Positions 18,945 through 28,280 of a DNA stretch of 64,000 bases are shown here, in pieces. The DNA is taken from assembly GCF_003688415.1 (NCBI RefSeq), contig NZ_REFJ01000003.1:62001-126000 (forward strand). Direction: 5' to 3'. The notes beneath the pieces are model-generated. The model saw only the letters and a list, made by a program, of their open reading frames with translations. It searched no databases and had not been told where the DNA came from. The number at the start of each line of letters is the position of its first letter. The first letter of the stretch is position 1. The position numbers and the translations under genes were made by a program. This stretch comes from Umboniibacter marinipuniceus (GTDB lineage: Bacteria > Pseudomonadota > Gammaproteobacteria > Pseudomonadales > DSM-25080).

Positions 18945-19640
18945 TTATTTTGTCCAATAGGCGGTAACGGAATGAGCATCGCGAATTAAGGCTCGGATGG
19001 GCATTTCGTTTACCGCACCTACCCCACTTGCTTGCTCAAATACGCTGCGTTTTTCTTGACCTGCCATAAGCAGGAGTCTAACGGGGCAGTTGCTTAAATA
19101 GGCATAGCTCACAGTCAAACGTTTTAAGTTCGGACCAGTTACGTCCGATTGCTTAGCCGTCACCGCACACACAGGGGCAGCATTGAGCGAAAGTGCTTCG
19201 TCCAGGCCCTCTGCATCGGGAAACCAACTGGCGGTGTGGCCATCGCTACCCATACCAACAATTGCGCAATCGGGAGCACTTAAGTCGCGCCATTCAACAG
19301 CCCGCGAGGCTGCAACCTCTGCGAGTTCGCCAGGTTGATAGAGCGACCAAAATTTTGCAGCTTCAGCCTTATCGACCAATAACGCCGCTCGAATCATCGC
19401 TTCGTTACTCGCCGCATGATCAAGAGGAACGAAACGATCATCAACCATCACGATATCCACTTTATTCCAAGGTAAAGCCAACTTACTAAGTGCTTGATAG
19501 AGCGCTTTAGGAGAGTTACCTCCGGAAACCGCGAAACAAGCTCGTCCGCGCTCCTGAATAGCATCTGTTAACGATTCGCTAATCACCTCAATTAATGCAG
19601 CTAACTGCTCGTCAGCCGATGCAAATTCTATAATTGCCAT
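18945..19640 (-). CDS. pgl: 6-phosphogluconolactonase (DevB type)
   Basis: A 231-residue SugarP_isomerase-fold lactonase that hydrolyses 6-phosphogluconolactone to 6-phosphogluconate. Family blocks are FAVSGGNSPKALYQAL, the VDIVMVDDRFVP loop, SNEAMIR and IVGMGSDGHTASWFPD. The longest frame begins at 19775 but would overlap zwf by 131 bases; the ATG at 19640 (MAIIEFAS) begins 4 bases after the zwf stop and matches the family N-terminus. It sits between zwf and eda, the expected place in the pathway operon. Confidence 0.92.
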   Translation of the reverse strand: MAIIEFASADEQLAALIEVISESLTDAIQERGRACFAVSGGNSPKALYQALSKLALPWNKVDIVMVDDRFVPLDHAASNEAMIRAALLVDKAEAAKFWSLYQPGELAEVAASRAVEWRDLSAPDCAIVGMGSDGHTASWFPDAEGLDEALSLNAAPVCAVTAKQSDVTGPNLKRLTVSYAYLSNCPVRLLLMAGQEKRSVFEQASGVGAVNEMPIRALIRDAHSVTAYWTK

Positions 19641-19644
19641 TAAA

Positions 19645-21117
19645 CTAGCCTTCTTCGTTAGTGCCAACGTTGAACCAACGTCGACCATCTGCGGTGAGTA
19701 AGCGGTCGGAGGCATCAGGCCCCCAACTTCCCGAGCGATACAGTGACGGCGTGCCCGACGAGCGCCAGTGCTCAATGATAGGATCTACCCAAGTCCAAGC
19801 TGCTGTAGCTTCTTCGCGGTGCACAAACAAGCTCGCGTTATTATGCGCTGCATCGAGAATCAAACGTTTATAGGCATCACTATAAACTGCATCGTAAGTG
19901 TCCGCTAAGTTCAAATCCAAAGTCACTGGCTTCAAAGTCATATCCAAGCAGTCCAGCTGCTTGGTCATTACGTGCAGTTGAATTTTCTCTTCTGGCTGTA
20001 AGCGAATCACTAAACGGTTCGCCCGCGGTTTTTGAGATGAATTTGGGAACACATTGTGAGAAACGTCTTTGTACTGAATAACGATTTCCGCACAACGCTT
20101 AGCTAAACGTTTACCGGTGCGAAGATAGAACGGGACTTGCGACCAACGCCAGTTGTCAATAAATGCTCGAACCGCAACAAATGTTTCGGTGGTAGAATTA
20201 TCATCTAATTCTTCAAGGTAGCCACGAACCATACTCCCATTAACTTGACCCGCTACGTACTGGCCACGAACGGTATGAAGGTCTACATCTTCATCAATGA
20301 TAGGGCGAAGTGCTTTGAGCACCTTGACCTTCTCAGAACGAATATCGTCTGCATTTAGCGTGTTTGGCGATTCCATTGCTACTAGGCAAAGCAGTTGTAG
20401 CAAATGATTCTGCAACATATCTCGCGCCGCTCCGGCGGCATCGTAGAAGTTGGCTCTGCCCTCTACCCCTACTTCCTCGGAGATAGAGATTTGTACATGA
20501 TCAATTGTCTTGGCATCCCAAAGGTGCTCGAACATTGTATTACCAAAGCGCAGCGCCATCAGATTCTGAACGGGCTCCTTTCCAAGGTAATGATCGATAC
20601 GGAAAGTTTGGCTCTCATCGAAGTAGAGTGCCATTTTCGAATGTAGTTCGTTAGCCGATGCCGCATCATAACCAAGTGGTTTTTCGACCACTACTCGAGA
20701 ATTCTCGTGATTGAGCTTGAAGTGATCGAGTTGCTCACAGCAAAGTCCAAAGATGGTAGGAGGAATGGCTAAATAAAACACACGCGCACGAGTAACGTCA
20801 CTATCCAGCAGCGCTTCAAGGTCAAGCCAGCTATCGTTAGCTTCTGCTATATCAACAACGACCGGCTTCACCAACGTCATAAATTGTTGGGCGGATGACA
20901 CATCGTATTCATCAGCTTTTAGAAACTCTATTAGCTTGTTAAGGATATGGTCCTTGATTGAGCCAACTTCTTCCTTGGTTCTTAACGTTACAATCAATCG
21001 AGATTCAGGGGTAAACATCCCCTCCTTGAAGGCTCGATACATAGCAGGAATCAGCTTGCGGCAACTCAAATCGCCACCGCCGCCGAAAATCACCAAATCA
21101 AAGGCTTGCGCCGACAT
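19645..21117 (-). CDS. zwf: Glucose-6-phosphate dehydrogenase
   Basis: A 490-residue glucose-6-phosphate dehydrogenase, the entry step that makes 6-phosphogluconolactone and NAD(P)H. It has an N-terminal Rossmann domain with FGGGGDLSCRKL (the usual GASGDL motif with Gly for Ala/Ser), then the substrate-binding RIDHYLGKEPVQN with the catalytic His/Lys, and the C-terminal domain with RTGKRLAKR. It begins 2 bases after the edd stop and ends 4 bases before pgl, so the four genes are tightly packed and surely co-transcribed. Confidence 0.95.
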   Translation of the reverse strand: MSAQAFDLVIFGGGGDLSCRKLIPAMYRAFKEGMFTPESRLIVTLRTKEEVGSIKDHILNKLIEFLKADEYDVSSAQQFMTLVKPVVVDIAEANDSWLDLEALLDSDVTRARVFYLAIPPTIFGLCCEQLDHFKLNHENSRVVVEKPLGYDAASANELHSKMALYFDESQTFRIDHYLGKEPVQNLMALRFGNTMFEHLWDAKTIDHVQISISEEVGVEGRANFYDAAGAARDMLQNHLLQLLCLVAMESPNTLNADDIRSEKVKVLKALRPIIDEDVDLHTVRGQYVAGQVNGSMVRGYLEELDDNSTTETFVAVRAFIDNWRWSQVPFYLRTGKRLAKRCAEIVIQYKDVSHNVFPNSSQKPRANRLVIRLQPEEKIQLHVMTKQLDCLDMTLKPVTLDLNLADTYDAVYSDAYKRLILDAAHNNASLFVHREEATAAWTWVDPIIEHWRSSGTPSLYRSGSWGPDASDRLLTADGRRWFNVGTNEEG

Positions 21118-21119
21118 GA

Positions 21120-22925
21120 TTATTCTCCCAAGTTAAAAAATGATCCGCCCTTCTCTGCTTCAGAGACGAGCGATCTAAAACCGCTGAATAATTCTCTACC
21201 GTAACCCTGCTGGGCAATCTTTGGTGTTTCTACTTCGCGTTGAAGCCAAGCGTCACCGTCTACCAGCAAACTTCCCTCTACACAATTTAGATGAATCATA
21301 TCACCATCGCGAATCTTTGCGATATTTCCGCCATCTAATGCTTCTGGTGACATGTGAATAGCAGCAGGCACTTTGCCCGACGCACCCGACATTCGTCCGT
21401 CCGTCACCAGGGCGACTTTAAAGCCTCGGTCTTGCAGCACACCAAGGACTGGAGTCAGCTCATGAAGCTCAGGCATTCCCTTCGCCTTAGGGCCTTGAAA
21501 GCTCAATACGGCGACAAAATCACATTCGAGTTCCCCAGCTGCAAAGGCATCCTTAAGGGCCTGCTGACTATGAAACACCTTCGCTGGCGCCGAAATCTTT
21601 TGTCGCTCTGGTGCCACGGCACTCACTTTAATAACACTTCGGCCTACGTTGCCGGTGAGCAACTGCAGTCCGCCGTTGGGACTAAAAGGCTCAGCAGCCG
21701 TACGGATAATATCCTCATCAAGCGATTTACTCAGTGATGTATCCCAGACGACCTTATCGCCTTCAAGCTTAGGGGTAGCACGATAGTGATTTAAGCCAAA
21801 GCCAGCCACTGTGTTCACGTCTTCGTGCAACAGGCCAGCATCAAGTAAATTGCCTATCAGTACTGCAGTGCCTCCAGCGGCATGGAAGTGGTTGACGTCT
21901 GCCGTACCATTTGGGTAAATCCTACAAAGCAGTGGTACCACCTCAGACAGCTTCGCAAAGTCGTCCCAAAGTAGCTTAACGCCCGCTGCCGCGGCCATGG
22001 CCATTAGATGTAAGGTGTGATTCGTGGAACCACCACTAGCGAGCAATGCCACAATAGCGTTCACAAACGCTTTTTCATCTGCTAACTCACCCATCGCTGG
22101 GGCAGTCTCAAATGCCGCGGTCACTGCAGCGCGAGATAAGGCATCGCGCAAACCACCTGAAGGCGGAACAAATGAACTACCAGGCAACTGGAGCCCCATG
22201 ACTTCAAGGACCATCTGATTCGAATTCGCAGTGCCGTAGAAAGTACAGGTACCGGCGCTATGGTACGAAGCTGACTCTGCTGCTAATAGCGCGTCTCTGT
22301 CGGCTTTACCCTCGGCGAATAATTGTCGAACTCGGACCTTCTCACTATTACTCAAACCCGTAGACATTGGACCTGCGGGGACGAACACTGCAGGCAAATG
22401 GCCAAAGCGCAAGGCGCCTATGACCAATCCCGGCACAATCTTGTCACATACACCTAAATAGAGACCAGCATCAAACACGTCATGAGACATCGCAACCGCT
22501 GCCGACATGGCAATCAAATCACGAGAGAATAGCGATAACTCCATGCCACCTCGACCCTGTGTAACGCCATCACACATTGCCGGAACACCACCAGCTACTT
22601 GAGCACTACCGCCTAATTCGCGAGCCTGCGCCTTTAGCTGATCTGGATAATGTTGGTAGGGCTGATGGGCAGACAGCATGTCATTGTAGGCGGTAACAAT
22701 ACCAACGTTCTTAGCTCTACCCACTGCAAGCAAGTCTTTATCAGTTTGGTCACAGGCAGCCATGGCATGCGCTAAGTTTCCACAACTCAAATGTTTACGT
22801 GGTGGTTCTGCTGAGCGAGCGGCCGTCATGTCAGCCAGGTAGCGCGCTCGGCTAACTTTGGATCGTTCAACAATTGTTTGAGTCACTTCAATCAGCGACG
22901 CATTAAGGGGGATAGCATTAAGCAT
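21120..22925 (-). CDS. edd: 6-phosphogluconate dehydratase
   Basis: A 601-residue Fe-S dehydratase of the IlvD/Edd family that converts 6-phosphogluconate to 2-keto-3-deoxy-6-phosphogluconate. Marks are the [16 protein letters not shown] block, [30 protein letters not shown] (cluster cysteine), [23 protein letters not shown] and [17 protein letters not shown]. The start at 22925 ([10 protein letters not shown]) has AAGAGG 10 bases upstream and aligns with Edd of E. coli; a longer frame to 23000 lacks support. It is the first gene of the operon and lies downstream of two LacI-type operators. Confidence 0.94.
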   Translation of the reverse strand: MLNAIPLNASLIEVTQTIVERSKVSRARYLADMTAARSAEPPRKHLSCGNLAHAMAACDQTDKDLLAVGRAKNVGIVTAYNDMLSAHQPYQHYPDQLKAQARELGGSAQVAGGVPAMCDGVTQGRGGMELSLFSRDLIAMSAAVAMSHDVFDAGLYLGVCDKIVPGLVIGALRFGHLPAVFVPAGPMSTGLSNSEKVRVRQLFAEGKADRDALLAAESASYHSAGTCTFYGTANSNQMVLEVMGLQLPGSSFVPPSGGLRDALSRAAVTAAFETAPAMGELADEKAFVNAIVALLASGGSTNHTLHLMAMAAAAGVKLLWDDFAKLSEVVPLLCRIYPNGTADVNHFHAAGGTAVLIGNLLDAGLLHEDVNTVAGFGLNHYRATPKLEGDKVVWDTSLSKSLDEDIIRTAAEPFSPNGGLQLLTGNVGRSVIKVSAVAPERQKISAPAKVFHSQQALKDAFAAGELECDFVAVLSFQGPKAKGMPELHELTPVLGVLQDRGFKVALVTDGRMSGASGKVPAAIHMSPEALDGGNIAKIRDGDMIHLNCVEGSLLVDGDAWLQREVETPKIAQQGYGRELFSGFRSLVSEAEKGGSFFNLGE

Positions 22926-23018
22926 GGTATAGCGGCCTCTTGTAATACGGTAGGGCTTCTTTAAATACGCAGCGCCATCTTCTAGGCGGTGGTGCTCCAC
23001 ACATCACATCCACCTAAA

Positions 23019-23032
23019 AGACAGCGCTGTCA
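23019..23032. promoter_or_regulatory. LacI-type operator, proximal copy
   Basis: AGACAGCGCTGTCA has a 12-bp perfect palindromic core (23020-23031) with the central CG typical of LacI-family operators. It is about 95 bases upstream of the edd start and 34 bases (centre to centre) from the second copy. Confidence 0.7.
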
Positions 23033-23052
23033 GTGGTTACTCTGACAGTAAA

Positions 23053-23066
23053 TGACAGCGCTGTCA
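23053..23066. promoter_or_regulatory. LacI-type operator, distal copy
   Basis: TGACAGCGCTGTCA is a perfect 14-bp palindrome. With the copy at 23019-23032 it brackets the probable edd promoter on nearly the same face of the helix (34 bp apart, just over three turns). No LacI-family gene is in this window, so the regulator is encoded elsewhere. Confidence 0.75.
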
Positions 23067-23073
23067 AACGTTT

Positions 23074-23253
23074 CTAAATACATTCCCAAACTCGCTCTGC
23101 TGATTTACCACTAAAGCCCAGCTCCATCATGACGTCAGCGCACTCGATAACTCTCGTCTATGCTTCGTTGGACATCTCGATCACTACGACACAAATCATT
23201 AGCCTTAAAGGGCCGAGTAGATTAAAGTGCGGCTGAATTTTATCCTTCGTCAT
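23074..23253 (-). pseudogene. Small reading frame interrupted by an in-frame amber codon
   Basis: Between edd and the helicase, the minus strand carries an ATG at 23253 directly after an in-frame TAA, then 31 sense codons, a TAG at 23160-23158, then 27 further sense codons in the same frame to a TAG at 23074. The second half (VIECADVMMELGF, then GKSAERVWECI) looks protein-like, with helical periodicity. The middle TAG could have arisen from a Tyr, Gln, Lys, Glu, Trp, Leu or Ser codon by one change. I recognise no family and see no strong ribosome binding site. It may be a decayed gene, or chance. Confidence 0.35.
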
Positions 23254-23296
23254 TTAAGGTCTCGAAGGTATTACAAGGACAAATAAGGGAAGACAA

Positions 23297-24532
23297 ATGA
23301 CCGACAGCCACCGCGAAATCAGCTTTTCAGATCTTTGCCACGCCCAGTTGACGCTGCAAGGTCATGAACAGGCAACAAGCATCCAATCACGTGCTTTTGC
23401 TAACGATGGTGACAAGGTCTTTCTCCTCGCTCCAACTGGCGAAGGTAAGACCTTAGCCGCTGTCATTCGCTACTTTCACCAGCTCGAAGCTGGACGCGCT
23501 TTTCAATGTCTAGTGCTGTTGCCTACCCGTGAACTCGCGCAGCAGTGGTTCGATGTGATTCAAACTGTCATTGGAGATTCGCCGCTCTCCGCCTATGCAC
23601 TCATTGGCGGTGAAGACTACAAAGCTCAGGCTATTGCATTGGAGCGTGGCGCAGATATTCTCGTAGCGACTGTTGGCCGACTCGAAACCCACCTAGAAAG
23701 TCAACCTAGGCTCCTCGATCAAGTAGATTTTTTGATTATTGATGAAGCCGATCAGCAACTTGGCCCTGATAAAATTCAGGAAATGGTTGGATTGTATCAA
23801 AAGCTCCCAGCAATTCCGAAGCATGTCAGCCTCCTTTCGGCAACAATGCACCGAAATACACTCAAATTATGCGAACAGCATTTAGGCTTTCGTCCGACAG
23901 TCATAAAGAGTGACCACGTTGATAGAGCGGCACTTCAACTGCTGATTACACCCGCCGATGATCGAGCTCATAAATTGCGCTTATTAGTAGCTTGGTTGCA
24001 GCGAAATCAAGACGGTAAGCAGGTGGTCTTCTGCAGCAGGCAGGAGCAGGCTCAAACGCTTGAGGGCAAGTTGAAATATCACGGCATCAATGCGGCAGCA
24101 CTTCATGGCGCCCTCACACCGAAAGGCCGACGGGTCGTCATTGAGAATTTTCGCAACAGCGAAAGCGCCGTGCTCGTCACCACCGATCTTTCGGCTCGCG
24201 GTCTTGATATTGAAAAGGTGAACGCAGTCGTCAACGTCGACAGTCCTAAACAGTTCGACAATTTTTGCCATCGTATTGGTCGCGGCGGACGCGACGGCGG
24301 AGCAAACACCGTGGTCAACTTCGTGATTGCCGCAGAATGGAACCGTGTCGTCGGGTTTGCTCGCCGTTTAGAACTCCCTATTCAATCATGGTTACCTCAA
24401 GAGTTGGCGGGACTTTATCGTGGCCCTAAGAAACTTAAGGCCTCGGGCAAAGCTGCGGGCAGCAAAAAGAAGAAATCAAGCGCCAAAGCCAGCGGAAAAA
24501 AAAGCAAAAAGCTAAAATCCAAGCGTAAGTAA
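23297..24532 (+). CDS. DEAD-box-type RNA helicase with variant motif VI and basic tail
   Basis: A 411-residue superfamily 2 helicase. The Q-motif region is followed by APTGEGKT (Walker A), PTRELAQQW (Ia), IIDEADQ (II), SATMHRN (III), TTDLSARGLDI (V) and HRIGRGGRDGG (VI). DEAD-box proteins normally have HRIGRTGR; the Thr to Gly change near the arginine finger is notable. The last 35 residues are almost all Lys, Ser, Ala and Gly, a likely RNA-binding tail. Strong AAGGGAAG precedes the ATG. It probably remodels RNA or ribosome precursors, but it cannot be matched to RhlE, SrmB or RhlB from the sequence alone. Confidence 0.82.
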   Translation: MTDSHREISFSDLCHAQLTLQGHEQATSIQSRAFANDGDKVFLLAPTGEGKTLAAVIRYFHQLEAGRAFQCLVLLPTRELAQQWFDVIQTVIGDSPLSAYALIGGEDYKAQAIALERGADILVATVGRLETHLESQPRLLDQVDFLIIDEADQQLGPDKIQEMVGLYQKLPAIPKHVSLLSATMHRNTLKLCEQHLGFRPTVIKSDHVDRAALQLLITPADDRAHKLRLLVAWLQRNQDGKQVVFCSRQEQAQTLEGKLKYHGINAAALHGALTPKGRRVVIENFRNSESAVLVTTDLSARGLDIEKVNAVVNVDSPKQFDNFCHRIGRGGRDGGANTVVNFVIAAEWNRVVGFARRLELPIQSWLPQELAGLYRGPKKLKASGKAAGSKKKKSSAKASGKKSKKLKSKRK

Positions 24533-24588
24533 TTGCCTCGTCAGCCCAGAGGAGGCAAACTAGGTCTAAAACACTAAAGAGACCTTTC

Positions 24589-25893
24589 ATGAACGCCGTT
24601 ATTCTTGCAGTTCTTCTCATGCTCGGCTTAAGCATTAGCCGAGTCCCAGTGGTTGCCGCAATTGTTGTCTCCGCCATTGCAGCGGGACTATCGTCCGGCA
24701 TGGACCTTCAAACTACCATCAATTCCTTCGAAGCGGGTATTGGTGCCGGTGCAAGTACCGCGTTAAGTTATGCTATGCTCGGCGCTTTCGCCGCGGCGAT
24801 GGCTCAGTCTGGCATACCACAGTTCATCGCAACAAAATTCCTCGGTGCCTCCGCCGATGCAGGAAAGTGGATGTTGTTCCTGGCCTTAGGTCTAGCGGCC
24901 ATCATGTCTCAGAACGTTATTCCTATTCATATTGCCTTTATTCCCCTAGTGGTCCCAGCTCTGCTGGGCATGATGACCAAACTGCATATAGATCGCCGCG
25001 CAATTGCCTGCGTTATCAGCTTCGGTTTAGTGACCACCTACATGATTCTTCCCGTGGGCTTTGGCGGCATTTACATTCATGAAATTTTGCTCGCCAACAT
25101 TGAACTCGCGGGCTTAGCTGTTGAGGGTGTGAATATCTTTGAAGCTATGTGGCTACCCGCTCTGGGGATGTGTTTAGGGCTTCTCTTCGCGTTACTTGTT
25201 AGCTATCGAGACCCGCGTAGCTACCAACACAGTGAAGAACATCATAGCAACACCCACTCTGAGCAAATCAACTTAAAGCCTTTGTTAGTTGGTGCGGTGG
25301 CGGTGGTATTAGCTTTCGCGGTTCAGTTATTCACCAATTCAATGATTATTGGCGCGCTCTCTGGCTTTGCAATATTCTCGCTCAGTGGAGTCCTGCAATG
25401 GCGCTCGGTTGACGATACCTTCATTCAAGGGATGCGTTTAATGGCTAACATCGGCTTTATCATGATTGCGGCGGCTGGATTTGCCAACGTCATTCAAGAC
25501 ACCGGTGAAGTCACCACGCTCGTCAACGCCACCGCAAGCTTCGTTGGCGGCAGTGCCGCGCTGGGCGCCTTGCTTATGCTGGTAGTTGGTTTATTTGTAA
25601 CCATGGGCATTGGTAGTTCTTTTTCAACCGTTCCTATTATCGCCACCCTGTTCGTCCCGCTATCCCTGCAGTTAGGACTATCACCGCTGGCAATCGTTGC
25701 GCTAGTTGGCACGGCAGGCGCTCTCGGCGATGCTGGTTCACCGGCCTCAGACACCACACTGGGACCCACCGCTGGGCTTAACGTTGACGGTCAGCACGAT
25801 CATATCCGCGACACCGTCATCCCAACCTTTTTACACTACAATATTCCGTTACTGGTATTTGGTTGGTTGGCAGCAATGGTCTTGAGTTCCTGA
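24589..25893 (+). CDS. Na+/H+ antiporter-family permease (YuiF-like)
   Basis: A 434-residue inner-membrane protein with about eleven or twelve hydrophobic segments. It resembles the Na+/H+ antiporter-family group that includes YuiF-type proteins, some of which are thought to carry amino acids such as histidine. Visible blocks are the GAGASTALSYAMLGAFAAAMAQSG repeat near residue 50-75, SQNVIPIHIAFIPL near 105 and GDAGSPASDTTLGPTAGLNVDGQHDH near 385. A histidine-rich cytoplasmic loop (HSEEHHSNTHSEQ) lies at about 208-220. Ion or amino acid specificity is not clear; a link to the hut genes 6 kb away is only a guess. Confidence 0.7.
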   Translation: MNAVILAVLLMLGLSISRVPVVAAIVVSAIAAGLSSGMDLQTTINSFEAGIGAGASTALSYAMLGAFAAAMAQSGIPQFIATKFLGASADAGKWMLFLALGLAAIMSQNVIPIHIAFIPLVVPALLGMMTKLHIDRRAIACVISFGLVTTYMILPVGFGGIYIHEILLANIELAGLAVEGVNIFEAMWLPALGMCLGLLFALLVSYRDPRSYQHSEEHHSNTHSEQINLKPLLVGAVAVVLAFAVQLFTNSMIIGALSGFAIFSLSGVLQWRSVDDTFIQGMRLMANIGFIMIAAAGFANVIQDTGEVTTLVNATASFVGGSAALGALLMLVVGLFVTMGIGSSFSTVPIIATLFVPLSLQLGLSPLAIVALVGTAGALGDAGSPASDTTLGPTAGLNVDGQHDHIRDTVIPTFLHYNIPLLVFGWLAAMVLSS

Positions 25894-25995
25894 CAATAGC
25901 GCTAAAATCATTGCCGCCATAACGCTTAATTCATTGCCGTCAGGTAGGTTTATTCTACACTAACGATTACTGATCAAATTTTGAGGTTCAACAAC

Positions 25996-28113
25996 ATGCA
26001 ATTGCGTCATGCTCGAAAACTCGCTGCTTTGTTAACGTTAACAAGTTCGCTAAGCGTCAATGCCGATGCCGACAAATGGGAATGGCTGGAAGCCGTCGAA
26101 AGCGAAGCGTCCCTTAATTGGGTAGCAGAGCATAACCAGCTTACTGCCGAGCAACTCGAAGACCCGCTCTACGCTTCGCTATACAGTACCGCGCTAGATG
26201 TACTTAACCAAGAGGGTAAACTGACCAGCGCCTACGCGATTGGTGATTACTACTTCGAGCTTAAAAAAACCACTGACAACCCTCGCGGGGTCCTAATGCG
26301 ATCCCCCAGCAATGCATTTTTGACGGGCGATGCGCAATGGGAACTGGTACTAGATGTTGATGCGCTAGCCAGCGATGAAGGCCAAGCATGGGTCTATCAT
26401 GGGCTAAACTGCTACCAGAATGACCCGTCGCAGTGCTTGATCTCACTATCACCTGGTGGCACCGATGCGGATGAGCTAAGAGAATTTAATGCCCTAACTG
26501 GCGAGTTTATTGAGGACGGTTTCTATTTACCGCTCGCTAAATCTTCGGTGAGTTGGTTGGACACCGACAGTTGGATTATTGCCACCGACTTCGGCGACGA
26601 TTCACTCACCGATTCTGGCTACCCGCGCAAGCTAAAGGTGCATCAGCGCGGTGATGATATGGCTGACGCGAAGCTCATCTATGTGGGAAATAAAGCCTCT
26701 GTCAGTGCTGGCGCCTATACGCTGGGACAAGCCGAAGATAGTCATTTAGTTATTTTTGAAAGCACCAGTTTCTGGACACGTAAATACTATCTGAGTGACC
26801 CTGAAACCAATCTTTTGACCCAATTAAAAATTCCCGAGAGTGCTATTTTATTAGGCCGCTTAGCTGGGCAATGGGTTATTTCACTCAAAAGCGACTGGCA
26901 GCTCGGGGACTACAGCTATCCGGCTGGCGCAGTTGTCATGGCGGCTGACGAACAGCTACGACTCAATGGCGAATTGTTTGTATTAGCCGAATCAAGCCGT
27001 GAACACATCATTGAAGACACCACGGTTACCGATCAAGGCATTCTCATCGTCAGTCTCAAAGATGTGGTGGCACAGGCACACTGGTACGCGCCGCAGGAAG
27101 ATGGTGTTTGGACCAAAGAGCAGATTCAACTCCCAGACCATGGCACCGTTGCACTGCAATCTATTGATGAAAACTCCGGTAAGAGTCTTCTCCGTTTCGA
27201 GAGCTTTTTGGTACCACCTACGCTCTTCGCTTTCGATCCTACTGATAGCTCGGTAGCGCAAATCGCTCAGCAATCCGCCACCTTTGACGCCAGCCCATAT
27301 ACGGTTAGTCAGTTCTTTGCGACCTCCGCGGACGAAACGAAAGTGCCCTACTTCGTTGTGCACCGCCAGGATATCAGCTTAAACGGCACCAACCCTGCTC
27401 ATATTTTTGCCTATGGCGGATTCCGCTCTTCACTAACGCCTAGCTATTCAGGCAGCTATGAAGCAACCAATGGCTCATACGGCAAGTTATGGCTAGAACG
27501 CGGTGGTGTTTACGTCATTGCCAACATTCGCGGTGGCGGCGAATATGGCCCCGAATGGCACTCTGCCGCATTAGGAGAAAACCGTCAGCGCGCCTTCTCT
27601 GACTTAGAAGCCGTGGCGCGGGACCTTGCCAATCGGCAGATTAGTTCAGCCGCATACACTAGCATTGAAGGCCGCAGCAACGGAGGTCTACTCACTGGAG
27701 CTTCTATGGTGAGGCACCCCGAACTTTATAGTGCCGTGATCAGTGGCGTGCCACTACTCGATATGCAGCGCTATCACCTGCTCCTCGCTGGCGCTAGCTG
27801 GATGGGGGAATACGGTGACCCTGATTCGGCTGACTGGAACTTCATTCAGTCCTATTCACCGTATCAAAACGTTCGCGCGGATGTTGATTACCCACCGGTG
27901 TTCTTCTACACCTCAACACGAGATGACCGAGTACATCCTGCCCATGCACGAAAGATGGCTGCCAAAATGTTAGAACAAGGGCATCAGGTCTTTTACTACG
28001 AAAACTTAGAGGGTGGTCACGGCGGCAGCGTCACGAATGAACAGCTGGCACATCGTATCGCCCTATCCTATCGCTTTCTGATTAATGCACTGCCCGACGC
28101 GCAAGCAAACTAA
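25996..28113 (+). CDS. Exported prolyl-oligopeptidase-family serine peptidase (S9)
   Basis: A 705-residue S9-family peptidase. A signal peptide (residues 1-22, ending near LSVNADA) sends it to the periplasm or outside. Residues about 30-420 form the beta-propeller lid, and about 430-700 the alpha/beta-hydrolase domain with the catalytic triad Ser561 (GRSNGGLL), Asp644 (STRDDRV) and His675 (EGGHGGS). NIRGGGEYGPEWH is the typical oxyanion-side block. The start is ATG at 25996, with GAGG 9 bases upstream; a TTG start at 25981 would bury that site. Likely role: trimming of short, proline-containing peptides. Confidence 0.87.
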   Translation: MQLRHARKLAALLTLTSSLSVNADADKWEWLEAVESEASLNWVAEHNQLTAEQLEDPLYASLYSTALDVLNQEGKLTSAYAIGDYYFELKKTTDNPRGVLMRSPSNAFLTGDAQWELVLDVDALASDEGQAWVYHGLNCYQNDPSQCLISLSPGGTDADELREFNALTGEFIEDGFYLPLAKSSVSWLDTDSWIIATDFGDDSLTDSGYPRKLKVHQRGDDMADAKLIYVGNKASVSAGAYTLGQAEDSHLVIFESTSFWTRKYYLSDPETNLLTQLKIPESAILLGRLAGQWVISLKSDWQLGDYSYPAGAVVMAADEQLRLNGELFVLAESSREHIIEDTTVTDQGILIVSLKDVVAQAHWYAPQEDGVWTKEQIQLPDHGTVALQSIDENSGKSLLRFESFLVPPTLFAFDPTDSSVAQIAQQSATFDASPYTVSQFFATSADETKVPYFVVHRQDISLNGTNPAHIFAYGGFRSSLTPSYSGSYEATNGSYGKLWLERGGVYVIANIRGGGEYGPEWHSAALGENRQRAFSDLEAVARDLANRQISSAAYTSIEGRSNGGLLTGASMVRHPELYSAVISGVPLLDMQRYHLLLAGASWMGEYGDPDSADWNFIQSYSPYQNVRADVDYPPVFFYTSTRDDRVHPAHARKMAAKMLEQGHQVFYYENLEGGHGGSVTNEQLAHRIALSYRFLINALPDAQAN

Positions 28114-28213
28114 CAGCAACTGTAGCCACTGCCTTGGAGTAATGGCAATTCATAGCGCGAAACTCAACACCGCGCTCGGTCTCGCGCCAATTTATATCAA
28201 TAATTAGCTCTAC

Positions 28214-28239
28214 AATTAGCCGCCGATGTGCGGCTAATT
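28214..28239. terminator. Hairpin after the S9 peptidase
   Basis: A perfect 10-bp stem (28214-28223 with 28230-28239) with a 6-nt loop, about 100 bases after the peptidase stop. There is no long T-run, so it may be a weak terminator or a transcript-end stabiliser. Confidence 0.45.
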
Positions 28240-28280
28240 CTGTTATAGTTAATAGACATTAACTTTTTTCAGTAGACCAC

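Noticed and set aside
18441-18989. A 182-codon open frame antisense to eda
   Set aside because: Ser/Ala/Thr-rich composition typical of a shadow frame; eda on the other strand is complete and conserved.
22941-22955. HexR site in front of edd
   Set aside because: Only the left half (TGTAAT) matches; the right half is GTAGGG instead of ATTACA, and it overlaps the ribosome binding region.
24589-25893. Permease as a histidine importer belonging to the hut system
   Set aside because: Family membership allows it, but the gene is 6 kb away, has no HutC-like site upstream and sits among unrelated genes.
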